Shown: positions 1-13,500 of the stretch, piece after piece
Numbering within the stretch: position 1 is the stretch's first letter
Layout: every line of letters starts with the position of its first letter
NCBI RefSeq assembly: GCF_032884065.1
Contig: NC_088867.1
Location: 1,240,001-1,304,000, forward strand
Length of the DNA: 64,000 nucleotides
Direction: 5' to 3'
Source of the DNA: Artemia franciscana
Taxonomy: Eukaryota > Arthropoda > Branchiopoda > Anostraca > Artemiidae
Translations under genes and position numbers: made by a program
The notes under the pieces: generated by a model
Seen by the model: only the letters and a program-made list of their open reading frames with translations
Database searches by the model: none
What the model was told of the DNA's origin: nothing

Positions 1-240
1 TAAATAGTTTGCAACATCATTTGGGGTAGTCAAATTCCCCCTCTCTGTTTGTAATTTATTAATAAATTCTATTTTACCCTTTTGACCCAGGAGTGAATTT
101 ACTGTTTTCCATGTTTTTTTCATATCACATTTATGCTTCATAAATTCATTTTGTATATACATTTTTTCAGCTTTCCGTTTTAATCTGTTTAAAGTATTCC
201 AGTAATTTTTAAACTGCTGAAATTTTAATTTCAGCATTCC
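1..240 (-). pseudogene. Non-LTR retrotransposon fragment (endonuclease-RT linker)
   Basis: Read on the minus strand, about 80 codons stay open and give the linker between the endonuclease and reverse-transcriptase domains of LINEs: an arginine/lysine-rich stretch ending in KRKAEKMYIQNEF, then KKTWKTVNSLLGQKGK, then LTTPNDVANYL. The W-K-x-V/I-N-x-L-L signature followed by a 'd/neiAnxf/l' stretch is typical of CR1/Jockey-group elements. The frame runs off the left edge, so the RT would lie outside the window. Upstream endonuclease sequence is not visible, so this is probably a 5'-truncated copy. No stop is seen within the fragment, so it may be fairly young. Confidence 0.75.
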
Positions 241-1374
241 AGTAATTTTAAGACTTAGATCATGATTAAATTTGTAGTTGGCTATGTAATTTAGCCCAGA
301 CTGGCTGGGCTCAGCAAACCCAGGCCTGTTATACTTTTCAAAAGCTTCAGAAAGTCTTCAGAGAGAGACTAGGGTAGATCATGATTAAATTTTTAGTTGG
401 CTATGTAATTTAGCTAGTTTGAAAGTGAAAACATCATTTGATGCCTTTTCATATGCTCTTTCATAATTCAATAATTATTTTTGGGGCTAATTGCATTTTG
501 AGCCCTTAAAGAGGCCCCAAAGGTATTTTATATGAATTATGACATTTAAACTAAATGACATTTTCACTTGCATACTAGCCAAGCTAAATTATATAGCCCA
601 CAGCAAATTTATCATTAACTTTACCCCCCCCCCCCCCTAATGTGTAAGAAGATACCCTAAATTGTTAATGGCAAAGTTTCAAGTTGCAAAATTCAGCACT
701 ATTTTTAGTCAACAGCTTTAAAAAAATACACACTTAAAATTGAAATGGTAGGGAAATAGCTTATATTTGAGTTCCCTAATAAACAAGATTTGATTTGTTA
801 TAATTAAGTACTTTTGGAATATATTACTCTTGAACAACTTACTTATGTGCTAGTGACATTTTTTACCACTTCCCAATCGGCTACTTTAACTAGCATTGAT
901 AACTTCTCCATGAGGATAAAAAGATGAAATACTTTTAGGACCCCTTTAAGGGCTCAAGATGAAACACCCCAGAAACATTCACTGAGTAATAAAAGAGCAT
1001 AAAAAAATAATTAAATGGCATTTTCACTTTGATTATAACTAAATAATATGGCCTAGCAGATAAAGCACGTTACTTACTAGTTTGAATTCTCGCGCTCATG
1101 AGCTCTGAAGTTACCTATACTGTCATCTATTTTTAGAAGTTAAGAGTAAACATTTGCTACCTTTTCCGTACAGTGACAATAATTTCAGTGATGATAAGTC
1201 ATTTCGCGGTATAATTGCGATGTGCGGTACCATAAGAAATTGTGCTGTATATTTGCAAAAGCTGCAGTATCATACCTCCAAATGTGATATAAGTGGCAAC
1301 ATAGATTGTGCTGTTCAATGCTTTCTTTTCTGTCGAATTAGTTATGTCGATCCATGATCACGAGAACATATTTG
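241..1374. repeat. Foldback-like AT-rich repeat region
   Basis: No gene seen. A roughly 37-bp sequence (atcatgattaaattt..gttggctatg) occurs at 258-294 and again at 376-413. The segment 376-440 recurs in inverted, diverged form at about 551-617, so the two can fold back on each other. A third related piece lies near 1005-1060. A C-tract sits at 623-637. This looks like a decayed foldback/MITE-type element, but no clean terminal repeats or target duplication could be defined. Confidence 0.4.
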
Positions 1375-2230
1375 TCAAACAGTTCGTGGTAACGAACTGT
1401 AGTAAGTAGCGACCCGGCTTAATAGTAACCGAAACTTTAAAAAATGGAATATTGATACAAATAGTTACATCAAAAGAATTGCATTTTAATTCTGATTTTA
1501 AATATATAAATTTCGTCAAGATTAGTCTTACCATCAAAAATTACGAGCCTGAGAAAATGTGCCTCATTTTAGAAAATAGGGAAAACACCCCTTAAAAGTC
1601 ATACAATCGTAAAGAAAATTACACCATCAGATTCAGCATATCAGAGAACCCTACTGCAGAAGTTTTTAAGCTCTTAGCTACAAAAATGTGGAATTTCGCA
1701 TTTTTTGCCAGGGGACAGATCACGGATGCGTGTTTATTTGTTTTTTTTCCGAAGGGTGATCGTATCAACTCAGTGGTCCTAGAATATTCGCGAGAAGGAT
1801 CATTCTAAGGGATATTAAAGGTTCTAGTGCCCTTTTTTAAGCGACCAAAAATACTGATTTCACCTTGGCCCCTTCCTACGCTCATTTTTCCCCAAAGTCA
1901 CCACATCAAAATTCTGAGATAGCCATTTTATTCACCATAGTCGAAACATCTAATAACTATATCATTGGGGACGACTTACTCCGTCACAGTCCCCATGGGA
2001 GGGGCTGAAAGTTACATACTTTGACCTCTGTTTGCATATAGTAATGGTTATTTGGAAGTGTACAGACACTTTCATTTTTTTTTTTTTTTTTTTTGCATTA
2101 AAACTTAAAACAAACAAAAATTATTACGCATATGAGGGGTTTACCTCCCCGTAACACCTCGCACTTTAAGCTAAAGTGTTTTAAGTAATTTCAACTATTT
2201 ATCAGAACAAGTAATTTTCAAAACAAGTAG
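1375..2230 (+). mobile_element. Family A dispersed element, copy 1 (3'-truncated)
   Basis: Begins with the family A head TCAAACAGTTCGTGGTAACG, which contains an 8-bp hairpin (CAGTTCGT / ACGAACTG, loop GGTA). It then follows the order of copies at 24906 and 41151: 'gacccggct', 'ttacgagcctgagaaaatgtg', 'gggtgatcgtatc', a satellite-like block near 1830-2030, a T-tract, and 'aaaacttaaaacaaac'. The long 3' foldback is incomplete here. No coding capacity is seen, so it looks non-autonomous. Confidence 0.75.
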
Positions 2231-2660
2231 TTAATAAAACCTTGTTCGTCTTGGAAGAAATTTGGAATCCAAGGCAGTGCTTATCGTTGCCTTGGTAAAG
2301 AGCCATATGCCTTCAATGTACTGTTTTTCCTTTTTTTCTCCCCCCGCGAGTTTGCAATAAAGGGGTAAGTCGGAAAGTGATTCAAAAACTTTCATGCCAG
2401 TTTTCTAAGAAAATTTCAAGAATCATTGTCTGAGCTAAATGGAAAAGCATTTCATTGAGTGAGAGAAGGATGTAATGTGCCATAAAATGGGCCAAAAACT
2501 TTTTGTCTATGATCAGTCTGAAACTTACAGCCATTATAGCGCGGGCTTTGGGGAAACTAATATATTTTTAAAAAATCCGTAGGGACAAGTTGGGAATCAA
2601 AAAGATCAAAACACTCTTTGCATGTAGGTGTAGATTTTAAAAATTATAGATTAGTATTCT

Positions 2661-3105
2661 CAATCGGACTTAAGGTTGCATATAGAAACGGAATAAACAA
2701 GCTTAATAAAGACAAATATTTTAAAAAAAGGTTGTATTGAGTCGTCCCATCAGCAAACAGGCACAAACTTTTCCCCACCTATCCTATATTTTATCATGAT
2801 CTTAATTTCCCCCCTCATAGCAGCTCCAGCCCTCAATCGTTGAATCATGATCAGACGAATGTTGTTATTTCAAAAGTCCCATCAATCGGAGTTAAGGTTG
2901 CATATAGAAACGGAATAAACACGCTTGATGAAGACAAATATAAAAAAAAAAAGGTTGTACTGAGTCGTCCCATCAGCAAACAGGCACAAACTTTTCTGCA
3001 CCTATCCTATATTATATCATGATCTTAATTTCCCCCCTCTTAGCAGCCCCGGCCCTCAATCATTAAATCATGATCAGGCGAATGTTGTTATTTCAAAAGT
3101 CCCAT
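2661..3105. repeat. Tandem duplication, two 222-bp units
   Basis: The unit starting with caatcgga at 2661 restarts at 2883 and runs to about 3105. The units agree closely through 'aaggttgcatatagaaacgg', 'gagtcgtcccatcagcaaac' and 'aatgttgttatttcaaaagt'. They differ by scattered substitutions and by the length of an A-tract. Non-coding; no family recognised. Confidence 0.9.
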
Positions 3106-3397
3106 CACAATCAAACAATCCTGCGAAGCGTCACGAAATGAAAAAACTGTTTTCCAGGTCATGAGTGCCTTCATAGCATTAAGCCTTCTGGCGATAAGCT
3201 TGTGGTAAGAATTGATAAGATTTCTGTTGCGCTCATTAATGCACTTCGGCTTGGTATAAAGATTGGGTATGACATGTATAGAGTTTACAAATTTGAACGC
3301 CAACCCAAATGCTGTTATAATTGCCGGGTTATAAATGTGATAAAGAAAAACGCTGCTCCCCTTGCGCAGGGCTAAATGAATCCTTACTTGATTCTCC

Positions 3398-4200
3398 TTG
3401 CCAGGCTACACCAAATTATGCAAACTTTCAAGGAAATCACGTGTCATTTTCATTGAAATGCCGAATCCTTCGTTAACTTTTGTTGAAACGGTCATCTTAT
3501 ACAAGAAAATGAATACTGAGACTAACATCACTATATACTCGTTCAATGTTAATGGTACGAAGAATAAAGACGTTGCTTTAGATCAGAAATTGGACTATTT
3601 TGATATATCAATTCTTCAGGAACATTTACTACCTTTAATGATTTTAAACTCCCTACACAGAAGCAACAAACATTTAGTTGTTTCTACAATTGGCCACACA
3701 ATCTCTGGAACACCATCAGGTGGCCTAGCATGTTTAATAAAAAAGACGTTGTTTTCGCCACCCCCTTTACGTTATCACGAGAGTAATTTTTGTATTGGTA
3801 TTCGTTTTACCAACCTTGCCCTCATTAATGTTTAGCTCCCCTGCGAATAGAAATCCCTCCGAAATTTTATAAAATTTACAAAATCTCGCACATTCGTAAA
3901 AAGTCTTCTGAATGGCATTGAGAATAATGGACTGGACGGGTTATTAATTGGTGATATGAAGCGTGATATTAACTATTCATGAGTGTGGACCAAGCTTCTT
4001 TTAGATTCACTACCAAGTAGTTACAGAATTTTGTGGAAAGATGCCTCCCATTTATGTATCAATTATAGTGGCTCACTTTCGGACATTGAACATTATGTTG
4101 CTTCCTCTGGTCTCATCTGCGGTGATGTCCATGTTGATCATTATAAGCGTGATTATGACCATCTCTCCAAGATGGTCATAAGAGACAGGAAAGGAACCAT
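3398..4200 (+). pseudogene. LINE apurinic endonuclease domain remnant
   Basis: The frame at 3398-3835 contains ITIYSFNVNGTKNKD, ILQEHLLP and TPSGGLACLIKK, which are the first blocks of an exonuclease/endonuclease/phosphatase (APE) domain of a non-LTR retrotransposon. Just after the stop the same domain continues in other frames as GIENNGLDGLLIGDM (from the GDxN block) and then, at 3983-4207, DASHLCINYSGSLSDIEHYV. Frameshifts, stops and loss of the Asn in the GDxN block mark it as dead. No RT follows, so it is a fragment. It ends about 280 bp before the VPS25 start codon. Confidence 0.7.
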
Positions 4201-4483
4201 TTTTTAGTAAAAAACATGAGAAGTTTGCCAATTCACTGTTTGTTAAATAAATTTGACATCATTCCTTAATAAAACATACAGAGTGAGGAATGAACGGGAA
4301 TGAGTTTATCTTGGTAAAGCAGGCCTTAAGGGCTTGCTAGAGTAGAAAGTTCTTATTGACTTCAAAATCATTCTTCAACTTGATAGACAGGGAACGAATA
4401 ATTCCGTAGCGAAAAAAAATTCGACTATTCCTACTAATTCTCAACACTGACTTTTTCTAGCGCTAAATGCAAATCTTAGAAGC

Positions 4484-4524
4484 ATGGAATGGCCTTGGCA
4501 GTACAATTTTCCACCTTTTTTCAC
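4484..4524 (+). CDS. VPS25: VPS25 exon 1 (start codon)
   Basis: ATG at 4484 in the context agcATGg opens MEWPWQYNFPPFF plus two bases of a Thr codon. The donor is ac|gttagt at 4525. This is the family's conserved N-terminal block; the vertebrate proteins have only a few extra residues before the EWPW. A possible acceptor-like 'ctttttctag' lies 24 bp upstream, so a 5'-UTR intron is conceivable but unproven. Confidence 0.93.
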
Positions 4525-7500
4525 GTTAGTAATGCCAAATCTTTAAGATAAGTTGTGTTCTTGAAATAAAGAGTAAATTAACTTGCAGCACTAAAACTAG
4601 ATATAGCCTATAAAATATAGCCAAAGTAAACTCCAGTTCTGGACAATCCCAAATAGCCTATTCTAATTAGGCTAAAGTTTATGTCTCCTATGCTATGCAC
4701 GGATAGCAGGTGCCTAAAATTTGGCGTAATTTAGATGCTACTTAAGTAATTGAGATTTGCTGATAGTCTGGTTGAGAATAGGTTTGGGTTGTTGGAATTG
4801 GCTGGCTACAATTTTGCAAAACTTATTTCTCAACATTTAAGCCTATGCAAAGCCAACCAACATCAAAGCCTACATTGATATAACTTTAGTAAAACCAAAG
4901 AGATACATCTTGTCTAAAGGAAACTATGGAACTAAACAAAAGTATTGGCAGTAAACTCATTTGGCTATTTTATGTTTTATTTTTCCAATATAGCTGTTAT
5001 TACCCTAAAAATGCACCCCACCTCTTGAAGTTTTTAGATATATGTAAATCCAGAATAATCTTTTTCTGTGTTTTGTATCATTACCATATAGCCTACATCA
5101 TTTTTTTTGTGTTAAAATGGGTTTGGTCTATTCTTAACCTATGAAAGCTGCTCTGTTTAAGTGATTTTGTCAAAATAGCCTATACAAGATTGCATGACAG
5201 TCATTAAGACAAGATGAACACACTGCTCAATTCCTTTTTTTATACTCTTTCTAAACAAAATAGGCCTAATCAATTCTGTTAGAAATATGCCACTCAGCCT
5301 AATGGTCCCAACTATAGCCCAGTGCATACAGAAAAAACAAAACACTTAAATAGTGAAATTCTTACCTTATTATATGCAGCATGTATTTATTTACTTTTTA
5401 AATTATTTCAATTAATATTTTGGTTAATTAAAGACTCAGTCACATTATTAAGGCTATATATAGGATCATCAGGCAGGCACATCTGCAAGTGAAGTGATTA
5501 TTATATTCAGAAAGAGCATACAAGCAGTATGTTCACCTTGTTTCTATGTCAGTTATGAAATTCTGTTTGTATTAACCAGGATTTTAATAGAATTGTTAAA
5601 TAAAATACTATTTAAATATGCAGATAACACAGCAAAAAACATGACAATGTGGTTAATAGTAACATACTACATATTATTAAGTAAGAATTTCCCTGTTATA
5701 GAGTTTTCTTTTAGTTTTGTTTAGCTTACATACTAGGGCAATATATAGGACCATCACAAGAGGGGATGCAATATGAAGGTAATGACTTTTATATTGAGGA
5801 ATAGCATTAAATAAGGAATCTAGGAATACTAAATTTATTATGTTGACACATTTCCTTTAGAAGAGTCAGGATTCTTCAGTATTGCCATAGTTCACAATAC
5901 TTATCTATTATTTACTCTGTCTTTGATTGACATGCTTTATTCCAGCTTTGAGACCCTATGTCAAAGATTAGGCAGCATGGTAGTTTTCTAGACAAAGGGC
6001 TTTTTGATATCTTAGAAAGTAGTTGAGCTGGAAAGTTTACTATCTGAACCATACACTATATGCATTTTTTCAGTCTTTTCCCTTACTTTAAGGCTTAGAT
6101 AATGTGGGCTTTTATTAGGTGTTTTAATGTAATAGGACTTTTCTGATATTCTTAATTAATTTCTGTTTCTACATATATTGATAATTCTCTTTTAAGTAAC
6201 CTTAGAAGTGATATACAATCAACCTTGTTTTCTTTATTTGTGCATCCTATTAACCTACTTCTGAAATAATGTTTGAAAGTTCATATATTAAATTAAAGAA
6301 TGCTGAGTAGTTATATTTAAAAAAAGGTTTTGTAGTTGTTTTGGCATATGCTGTGTGCTGTATGCCTGCATAAAGGCTGAAATTCAATGAATCTAGGCAA
6401 TTATAAACACAGGAGTAATATTTGGTAGGCAGTTGTGTGGACTTAGCTGGAGATTTTTCAAGGATTGGGGGGAGGGGGGCAAATTTATGGTACTTTTTCA
6501 GAATTAAGCTTTAATCTTGAGGAGTTTTCTAGGGGCAACATGGACCTATTTGCTGCACCTATGGGCAGGTAGCAAGAATAGACATTTTCTGAAAGAATCA
6601 TCACACAATGTTTAGTATAAAATTAAGTTATTAGAATGTATAGACTAAGATTAAGAAAATAATTGGGTAATCAATAGAATGTTGACACTATTTTCATATA
6701 ATGTTCAATGAATCTCTCACATCACAAACCAAAGGCAAGAAATAGAAAAAAAAAACTAAGAATATACTCCTCAGCACATTGAAATAGTGTAATTTTTATT
6801 GACAAGACTTTGCTAAAAGTTAGACCACTATTTACACTAACAGTGTTTGACAATTCAGTTAACAACTTCTTTGGATACTGCAAGAACTCATTATTCTTTT
6901 GTTTGACATGTGGTTGGATCTTTCAAAAATATTCTTGTAAATAAAGTTTTGGCTCCCATGCATGAAGTATGGCTATGCCCAAAAAGCAATTGACTACAGT
7001 GTCATTTATGGCTGCAAAGTTTTTAATTATTTTTTAGAGTGCTTGTGCTTTTCAGATTGAGCTTCATTTGATTCTAGTGTACTAGAAATGATCAATTGTG
7101 GGCTATTTAAGATTCTTTCAAACTTCTTTTGTGAGAGCTCAGGCCTCCAAGGAACATTCCATGAGCAAGTATGGCTGAAAGTTTTGTTAATGTTTTCACT
7201 AGTTTTCCTGGATCAATTTCCAAAGAAATATACATGTGACTATAGAGTAAAATAGTATGGCCTTAAAACCAACTGAAAATGTGCCTTATCCATATATTTA
7301 AAGATAAGAATGACAATTGGGTTCATTGTTTGAGCTCATGTCTTGGCTTACTTTATTAAGGAAAAATATTTTTGGGAATATTGTGTTGCTGCTTCTAGAG
7401 GTTTTGAAGAGCATGCTACCATAATCCATTTATAGAATAGCAAGGTATGTAGACTATATGCTAATTTAAAGAAAGTTTTAGTTTAAAAATTATAATTAAA

Positions 7501-10500
7501 TTATTGTAATAATAAAAGAGTTTAAAAAAACTATTAAAATTTTGGTCTGGTGAAGAATGGTGATATTTGTTGATTTCATTTCTAATGTTCTAAGAGTAGG
7601 CTTACATGAACTCTTTTTGTTGGTTTCAATCCATATTATTTTATATTTTATCATAAATGTTTTCTAGTTGTTGGTTTCAAGTTGTATCTTGCATGGGGCC
7701 TAAAATGTTAGCTAATCAATGCTTTTTTTTTATATTTTGACCATAATTTGTGGAAAAAGACAGTAGATCTAAATCCTTGAACCTTGCAAATACTTTAAAG
7801 AACCTAAATATGTATAAACTTGTATAATTGGAACTTGGAATGTTATGATGTTAAAAAATGACTATTGTCATTTTGACTGACAAATTTAGATGCTTTGAAC
7901 TGGATTTTTCAGGATTTTCAGAAACTCATATCCCAGGGGTAGGAAGCTTGAAACTAGGTGACATAGAATTTGTTTACTCAGGCAGGAAGGATGGGGTACA
8001 TAGGCAGGGAGTAGGGTTCATGATGAATAAGGAAGCTGCTAAGTCTTGTTTAGGCTGGGAAGGTGTTAATAATAGAATACTAATTGCTCATTTTATGATA
8101 AAAAGTTCAGGGTATCAGTTATGGTAGTATATGTCCCTGTTAAACCAACTGATGGAGATACTAGTGACTCAGATGAATTTTACTTATAGTTACAGGAGCA
8201 AATAGACAGGGTACCATGTAGAAATATGGTGTTTTTACTAGGAGATTTTAACACCCATGTTGGTAGAAATAGGGACAGATGGTGCCCTAGCCTAGGTAAA
8301 TTTGGTGTAGGAAAAGAAAACAGTAATGGCTATAGACTTTTGCAATTTTGTAGGTATAACAACCTAGTTATAACCAATATGGTGTTTGGTCATAAAATGG
8401 CCCATAAGTTGACATGGTATTCACGTGATGATAAGACAGCAAACCTTATTGATTATGCTATTGTAAATCAAAGACTAGCAGGATCAATACAAGATACTAG
8501 GGTATATAGGAGTGCTGTTATTGATGTTAAAAGTAAAGATCACCATCTAGTAGTGTCTAAGGTTGATTCAAAGCTGAAATTTTGGAAGGGTAACTACCTC
8601 CCAGAAAGTTATGATGTTGGTAGACTCCAGGATAAAAATTTGAGAGAAACCTTCCAGGAACAGTTGAATACTAAGCTTGAGAGTTTAAAATTTGACAATG
8701 TGGAAGATGGATGGAATAATTAAAAAAAACAAAAAATTGTGAAGTTACTGATGGTGTCTTAGGGAAGACTTTCAAGACTACAACTAGGAATATTAGTGAA
8801 AAAGCTTGATGTTTAACAGAGAGCAGAAGGGGTTTGTACAAGAATTATCTGAGTGAGAGGTCGTATGAAAACAAAAAGAATGTAAAGAAAGTGGAGAAAG
8901 CATTAAAACATGAACTAAGGAGATATGAAGTGGACACCATGGATAAAATTGCTGAGGATCTGGAAGATGCAGCTAGACAGCATAATAGTAAAATATTATA
9001 CTGGCATGTTAATAAATTGAGAGGGAGTAGTCAATTCAGACTAGTCCCACTTAAAGATAAGAATGGGGCCACAATTGGTGATAAGGAGAGAGTTAAAGAG
9101 AGATGGGCAGAACATTTTGAGAATGTGCTACACTGTGATACAGTTGCAGGAAAAGATATAGATGAAAATGAAAAAGTTTGTGATACCTTGGATGTGAAGG
9201 AAGATTTGTTTTGTGAGGAAGAATTAGCAACAGTACTAAAAGGATAAAAAAATGAGAAGACCCTGGTGCTGATAGTCTGATAAATGAGTTTCTTAAATAT
9301 GGTCGCTCTGAGGTAAGAAATAAGCTACTGAAGATTGTGAATATGAATTTTGAAAAAGGGGAAGTACCTAATCATTTTAGGAAAATCTTAATTAAACCAC
9401 TGTGTAAGAAAGGTGATAAGAGTGAGTGTTGTAATTATTGAGGCATTAGTCTGGTCTCTGTAGGTAGCAAATTACTTTGTAATATGATACTTTTAGACCA
9501 AGAGATGCTGTAGACGAAGTTTTAAGAGAAGAACAGTGCAGTTTTAGAAAAGGAAGAGGATGTGGTGACCAAGTTTTCACTCTTAGATTAATAATTGAGA
9601 AGTCCCTTTGTTGTAAGACATCTTTGGTCCTCAATTTTTATCAATTATGAGCAAGAATTCTATTCTGTTGATAGAAGAGCTTTAGCAAAGGGGGTTGTGT
9701 TCTATTCCCCTTTATATGGAGACCACAGAATCAAATGGGGAGGAAAACTCTTCTGGACTTAGATTATGCTGATGATTTAAGCATGTTAGATGAAAGTGTG
9801 AGCAAAATAAATGAATGCTTAGAGATTTTGTGAATTCAGGGTGCTAGAATAGGTTTGAAAATTAATGTCAAGAAGACTAAGTCACTAAGGCTAGGAATAA
9901 GTGAAAAGGTGATGTTGGGTAACGAAAAGATTGATTAGATGGGCAGATTCACTTACCTTGGTGGTATTATTAGTAAAGATGGTGGGAGCAGTGAAGATGT
10001 TAAAAGTAGAATATCTAAGGCTCAGGGTGTTTTTTCACAGTTAAAAAAGGTTTGGAAGAATAGCAAGATAAGTCTGCAACCCAAGAGTAGAATGTTGGAA
10101 GCAACAGTGATGACAGTGGTCAAATATGGCTCTGAAGCATGGGCACTCCAAAAAGCGGACAAAAATTTACTAGATGTTTTCCAGAGATATTGCCTACGGA
10201 TTGTTCTGGGTACCTGGCTGACTGACCATATTTCAAACAGTAGACTATACAAAAAATGTGGTTCAATCCCGCTTTCTATGGCTATAATGAAAGAAAAGTT
10301 GAGATGGCTAGGCCACATTCTGTGTTCTGTAAAGGATGTTAGATTGCCAAAGATTGTCCTTTTTGGCCAACCGTCTGGGGCTACACGGAAAGCAGATCGT
10401 CTCCGTCTAGGGTGGGGGGATGTCATAAATAAAGATTTAAAGGAAGTGGGAACTTTCTGGGAAGGTGCAAAGAGGGAGGCCTTGAATAGATTAGGTTGGA

Positions 10501-13500
10501 GGAGGAGTGTGCGTAGCTGTATTGGCCTCAGGCGGCTTGGTGCTGCAGTGAGTTATTATTATTATTAGTAGTAGCATAATAAAGACAACCATAGTATAAA
10601 ATATTTTATTAGAAGTCCCACCCACCCATGGAAAATAGTTATCCATGAAATTCTAACTTGATCCCTTAGAAAAAACAGGGTATGCTCACGAAACTACTGA
10701 TAAAACTTGTCAAATTCAAAACTTGGCAAGTTGCTTGCCCTAAGGGAAAAAGAATAGTGTGATGTCTTATGGGTATTCAAAAGCCAATTGACCCATACAA
10801 TCTACACTAGCCAGGAAAACTGTTTTATTAAACTTACAGGATCATATCATAGTTTTCAGGTTAAATCTTACCAGTATTTGTCTTTTGTTCAGATTGTCAA
10901 TTCAGAAAACTAAATGGTGTTTTACTATCTGTTTGTGTACTATCTGTAAAAAAAAGATATGATACTATAACAGTATATTAATGCTAATAATCAATGTTCT
11001 TAATTGACTGTCATGATTTGTTTTACCTTTCAGGCTCCTATGCTTTGGCCTACTTTATCACGTTCTAGGAAAATGTGAACCTTTAAACCCCTCCTTCGCT
11101 ATAACCCTCAAGATCGAACTTATTTTCAGTCAAATTTTTTGAACTTGATGAAATCAATTTTTCTTTTATCAACGTCCCCACACTAGCCATTTTATGTTAA
11201 ATTAAGCATGGAATTTAAGGGGTTTTCAAAGTGACAACTATTGCTGGAGATATTCACATATAATACTTTCAAATAATGAAGACCCAAAACCCAAGGATCA
11301 AAAAGAGCTATGCCCATAAGTGAACTTAATTATGCAGGTCTTTTCCAGCTTATCATGGGCATATTTTTCCTGCACTGACAAAACAAGAGGGTTCAAAAGT
11401 AATGGCAGGAAACAACTTGTCCTTCTCTCTTTATTTACAGTCGGTCAAGTTGTTTGACAAAACTTTGTGCGTTTTGTCTGTCTCATACCCAATTCATCCA
11501 CTTAGCTCAGCCTTTTGATGTAGCCTATTTCATGCTTATGAAATTTAAGAGGAAAGAAGGCTTAGTTTGATGGAGACATAAAGCTGTTTTCCCAGCTTGG
11601 GCCAACGTTGAGTGGAAGCTCAATTAGAATTCAGTTACATCACCACCAGTGAGAAATCTACAGGATCCATCACCACCTTACCTCGCTGGCAATTGTGATT
11701 TAAGGTAAATGAGGGGCTGTTGATGTTTCTTCAATTTGTTCAAGCAATGTTCTTCCTTCAATCAAATAAAGAAATAAAACATAGGCAATTAAAAGCATAT
11801 AGAAACTTAACTCTTGCATGCTGTAATCCATGTAGAATATCTACTGTTTTCAGTATGCTCATGATTTTATGATTCTATAAGGGCTAAAACAGGCGTGTCT
11901 AACGTTAGGCTAAACATTAAAAGTGTATCTATAATAATTATATGTATTCTCAATTGAATATTGGTTTTCTATTCTCTTGAGGCTTCTGTGCTTTACTCTG
12001 TACTAATACTGATATTTTCGGGTTTTTGGGAAGGAGTACACTCATCCTCCTCACATCCTGTCCACACACTCATCCTCCTTTAAGTGTCAAAAAGTGTGCA
12101 CCCATGCTATGGATGAAAACAAGCTATCCATATTAATGTGCTTAATCATCTAGGTGTATTCCAGCCTATAAAAAGTGCATCTTTGTCAATGTTTTAGTTA
12201 AAGACATGTTCTTTTTCAGGCTCCAACCAAATGAAGATACAAGAAATAAGCAATTAGAAGCATGGAGAAACTTAGCACTCGAATATTGTAAAGCAAACAA
12301 ACAATTTATTTTAGATATTAATGAAGCCTATTCATGTCCACTGTTTAACAATAAGTCAATAAACAGTGAGTTTGTTTTTAATCTTTTTTTTCTTCTCGGA
12401 ATATGCTTCACTGTAAATCAGTAATAGAAGTATCCTTACTACTGCAAGCTAATATCAGCACTACTACTAGAGCTTACTATTGCAGCTTTTAATCTTTTTT
12501 ATTCTTCCTTTTACACTTAGGTTGTATTAAATTAATGTTGCATAAAGTACCAAGGACATCAAAATAAAACATATAATTCTCCCTGGACCTATCTCAGGAC
12601 TATTCATAACTGAACCCACAACTTTCTAAGATTTTTCTTTTGGATGTCTAAAAATTATGAGGCTAATAGAATAGTACCATAGTATCGTCAGTGTTGCCAC
12701 ATTGAAAATAAGTAAGCACTGCAAATCTAAACAGTTAAAATTGAGAATGTGTTATGTCCATAAAAATTTGTACATTAAAGTCTATAGGTTCCCAATGACA
12801 ACTCCACCTTAAAAAGAATGCTATATCTTCTTAAACTGTTTGAAGGCGTCAGTTTTAACTTATTTTTGTTGATTTTTCACCCATTTCTTTTTGCTAAATT
12901 TGATGTCTGTTGCTCCCAAAAAAATGTGGTTCAATCCCGCTTTCTTGGGCTATAATGAAAGAAAGGTTGACATGGCTAGGCCATGTTCTACGGATGAAGG
13001 ATGACAGATTACCAAAGATTGTCCTTTTTGGCCAACCGTCTGGGGCTACACGGAAAGCAGGTCGTCCTTGTCTGGGTTGGGAGGATGCCATAAATAAAGA
13101 TTTAAAGGAAATGGGAACTTGCTGGGAGGGTGTAAATAGGGAGGCTTTAAATAGATTAGGTTGGAGGAGGAGCTTGCGTAGCTGTGTTGGCCTCAGGCGG
13201 CTTGGTGCTGCAGTGATTTATTAGTAGTAGTAGTAGTAGTGCTGAGTGGGATGAAAATTGTCTCAGAATTATCCTGCAACGCAAAGGGATCTGCCAAGGA
13301 GCATTCCTGTTCTTTGCTGTTTTTTTTTTACAATGAAAGTATTGTTGAAGTTAAGCATGTGGTTGAATTTGGTTTTCTGCACCTTGGTCTTGATTTAACA
13401 GTGCTTAATTATGCTGACAATTAAGTCGCTCTTTTTCATATTTCGAAAAGGTTTTTGCGGCGTTTAAAAATTCATATGAAAAAATGCTGTTTAACCATAA

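Noticed and set aside
1040-1100. tRNA-like sequence ('ggcctagcagataaagc', 'gtttgaattctcg')
   Set aside because: A and B boxes are poor, spacing is too short and no cloverleaf forms.
10022-10426. 134-codon minus-strand frame
   Set aside because: It is antisense to the RTE C-terminal coding region.
11025-11080. Possible extra VPS25 exon after 'acctttcag'
   Set aside because: The acceptor-like sequence is followed by no VPS25-like coding, and exons 1 and 2 already join seamlessly.
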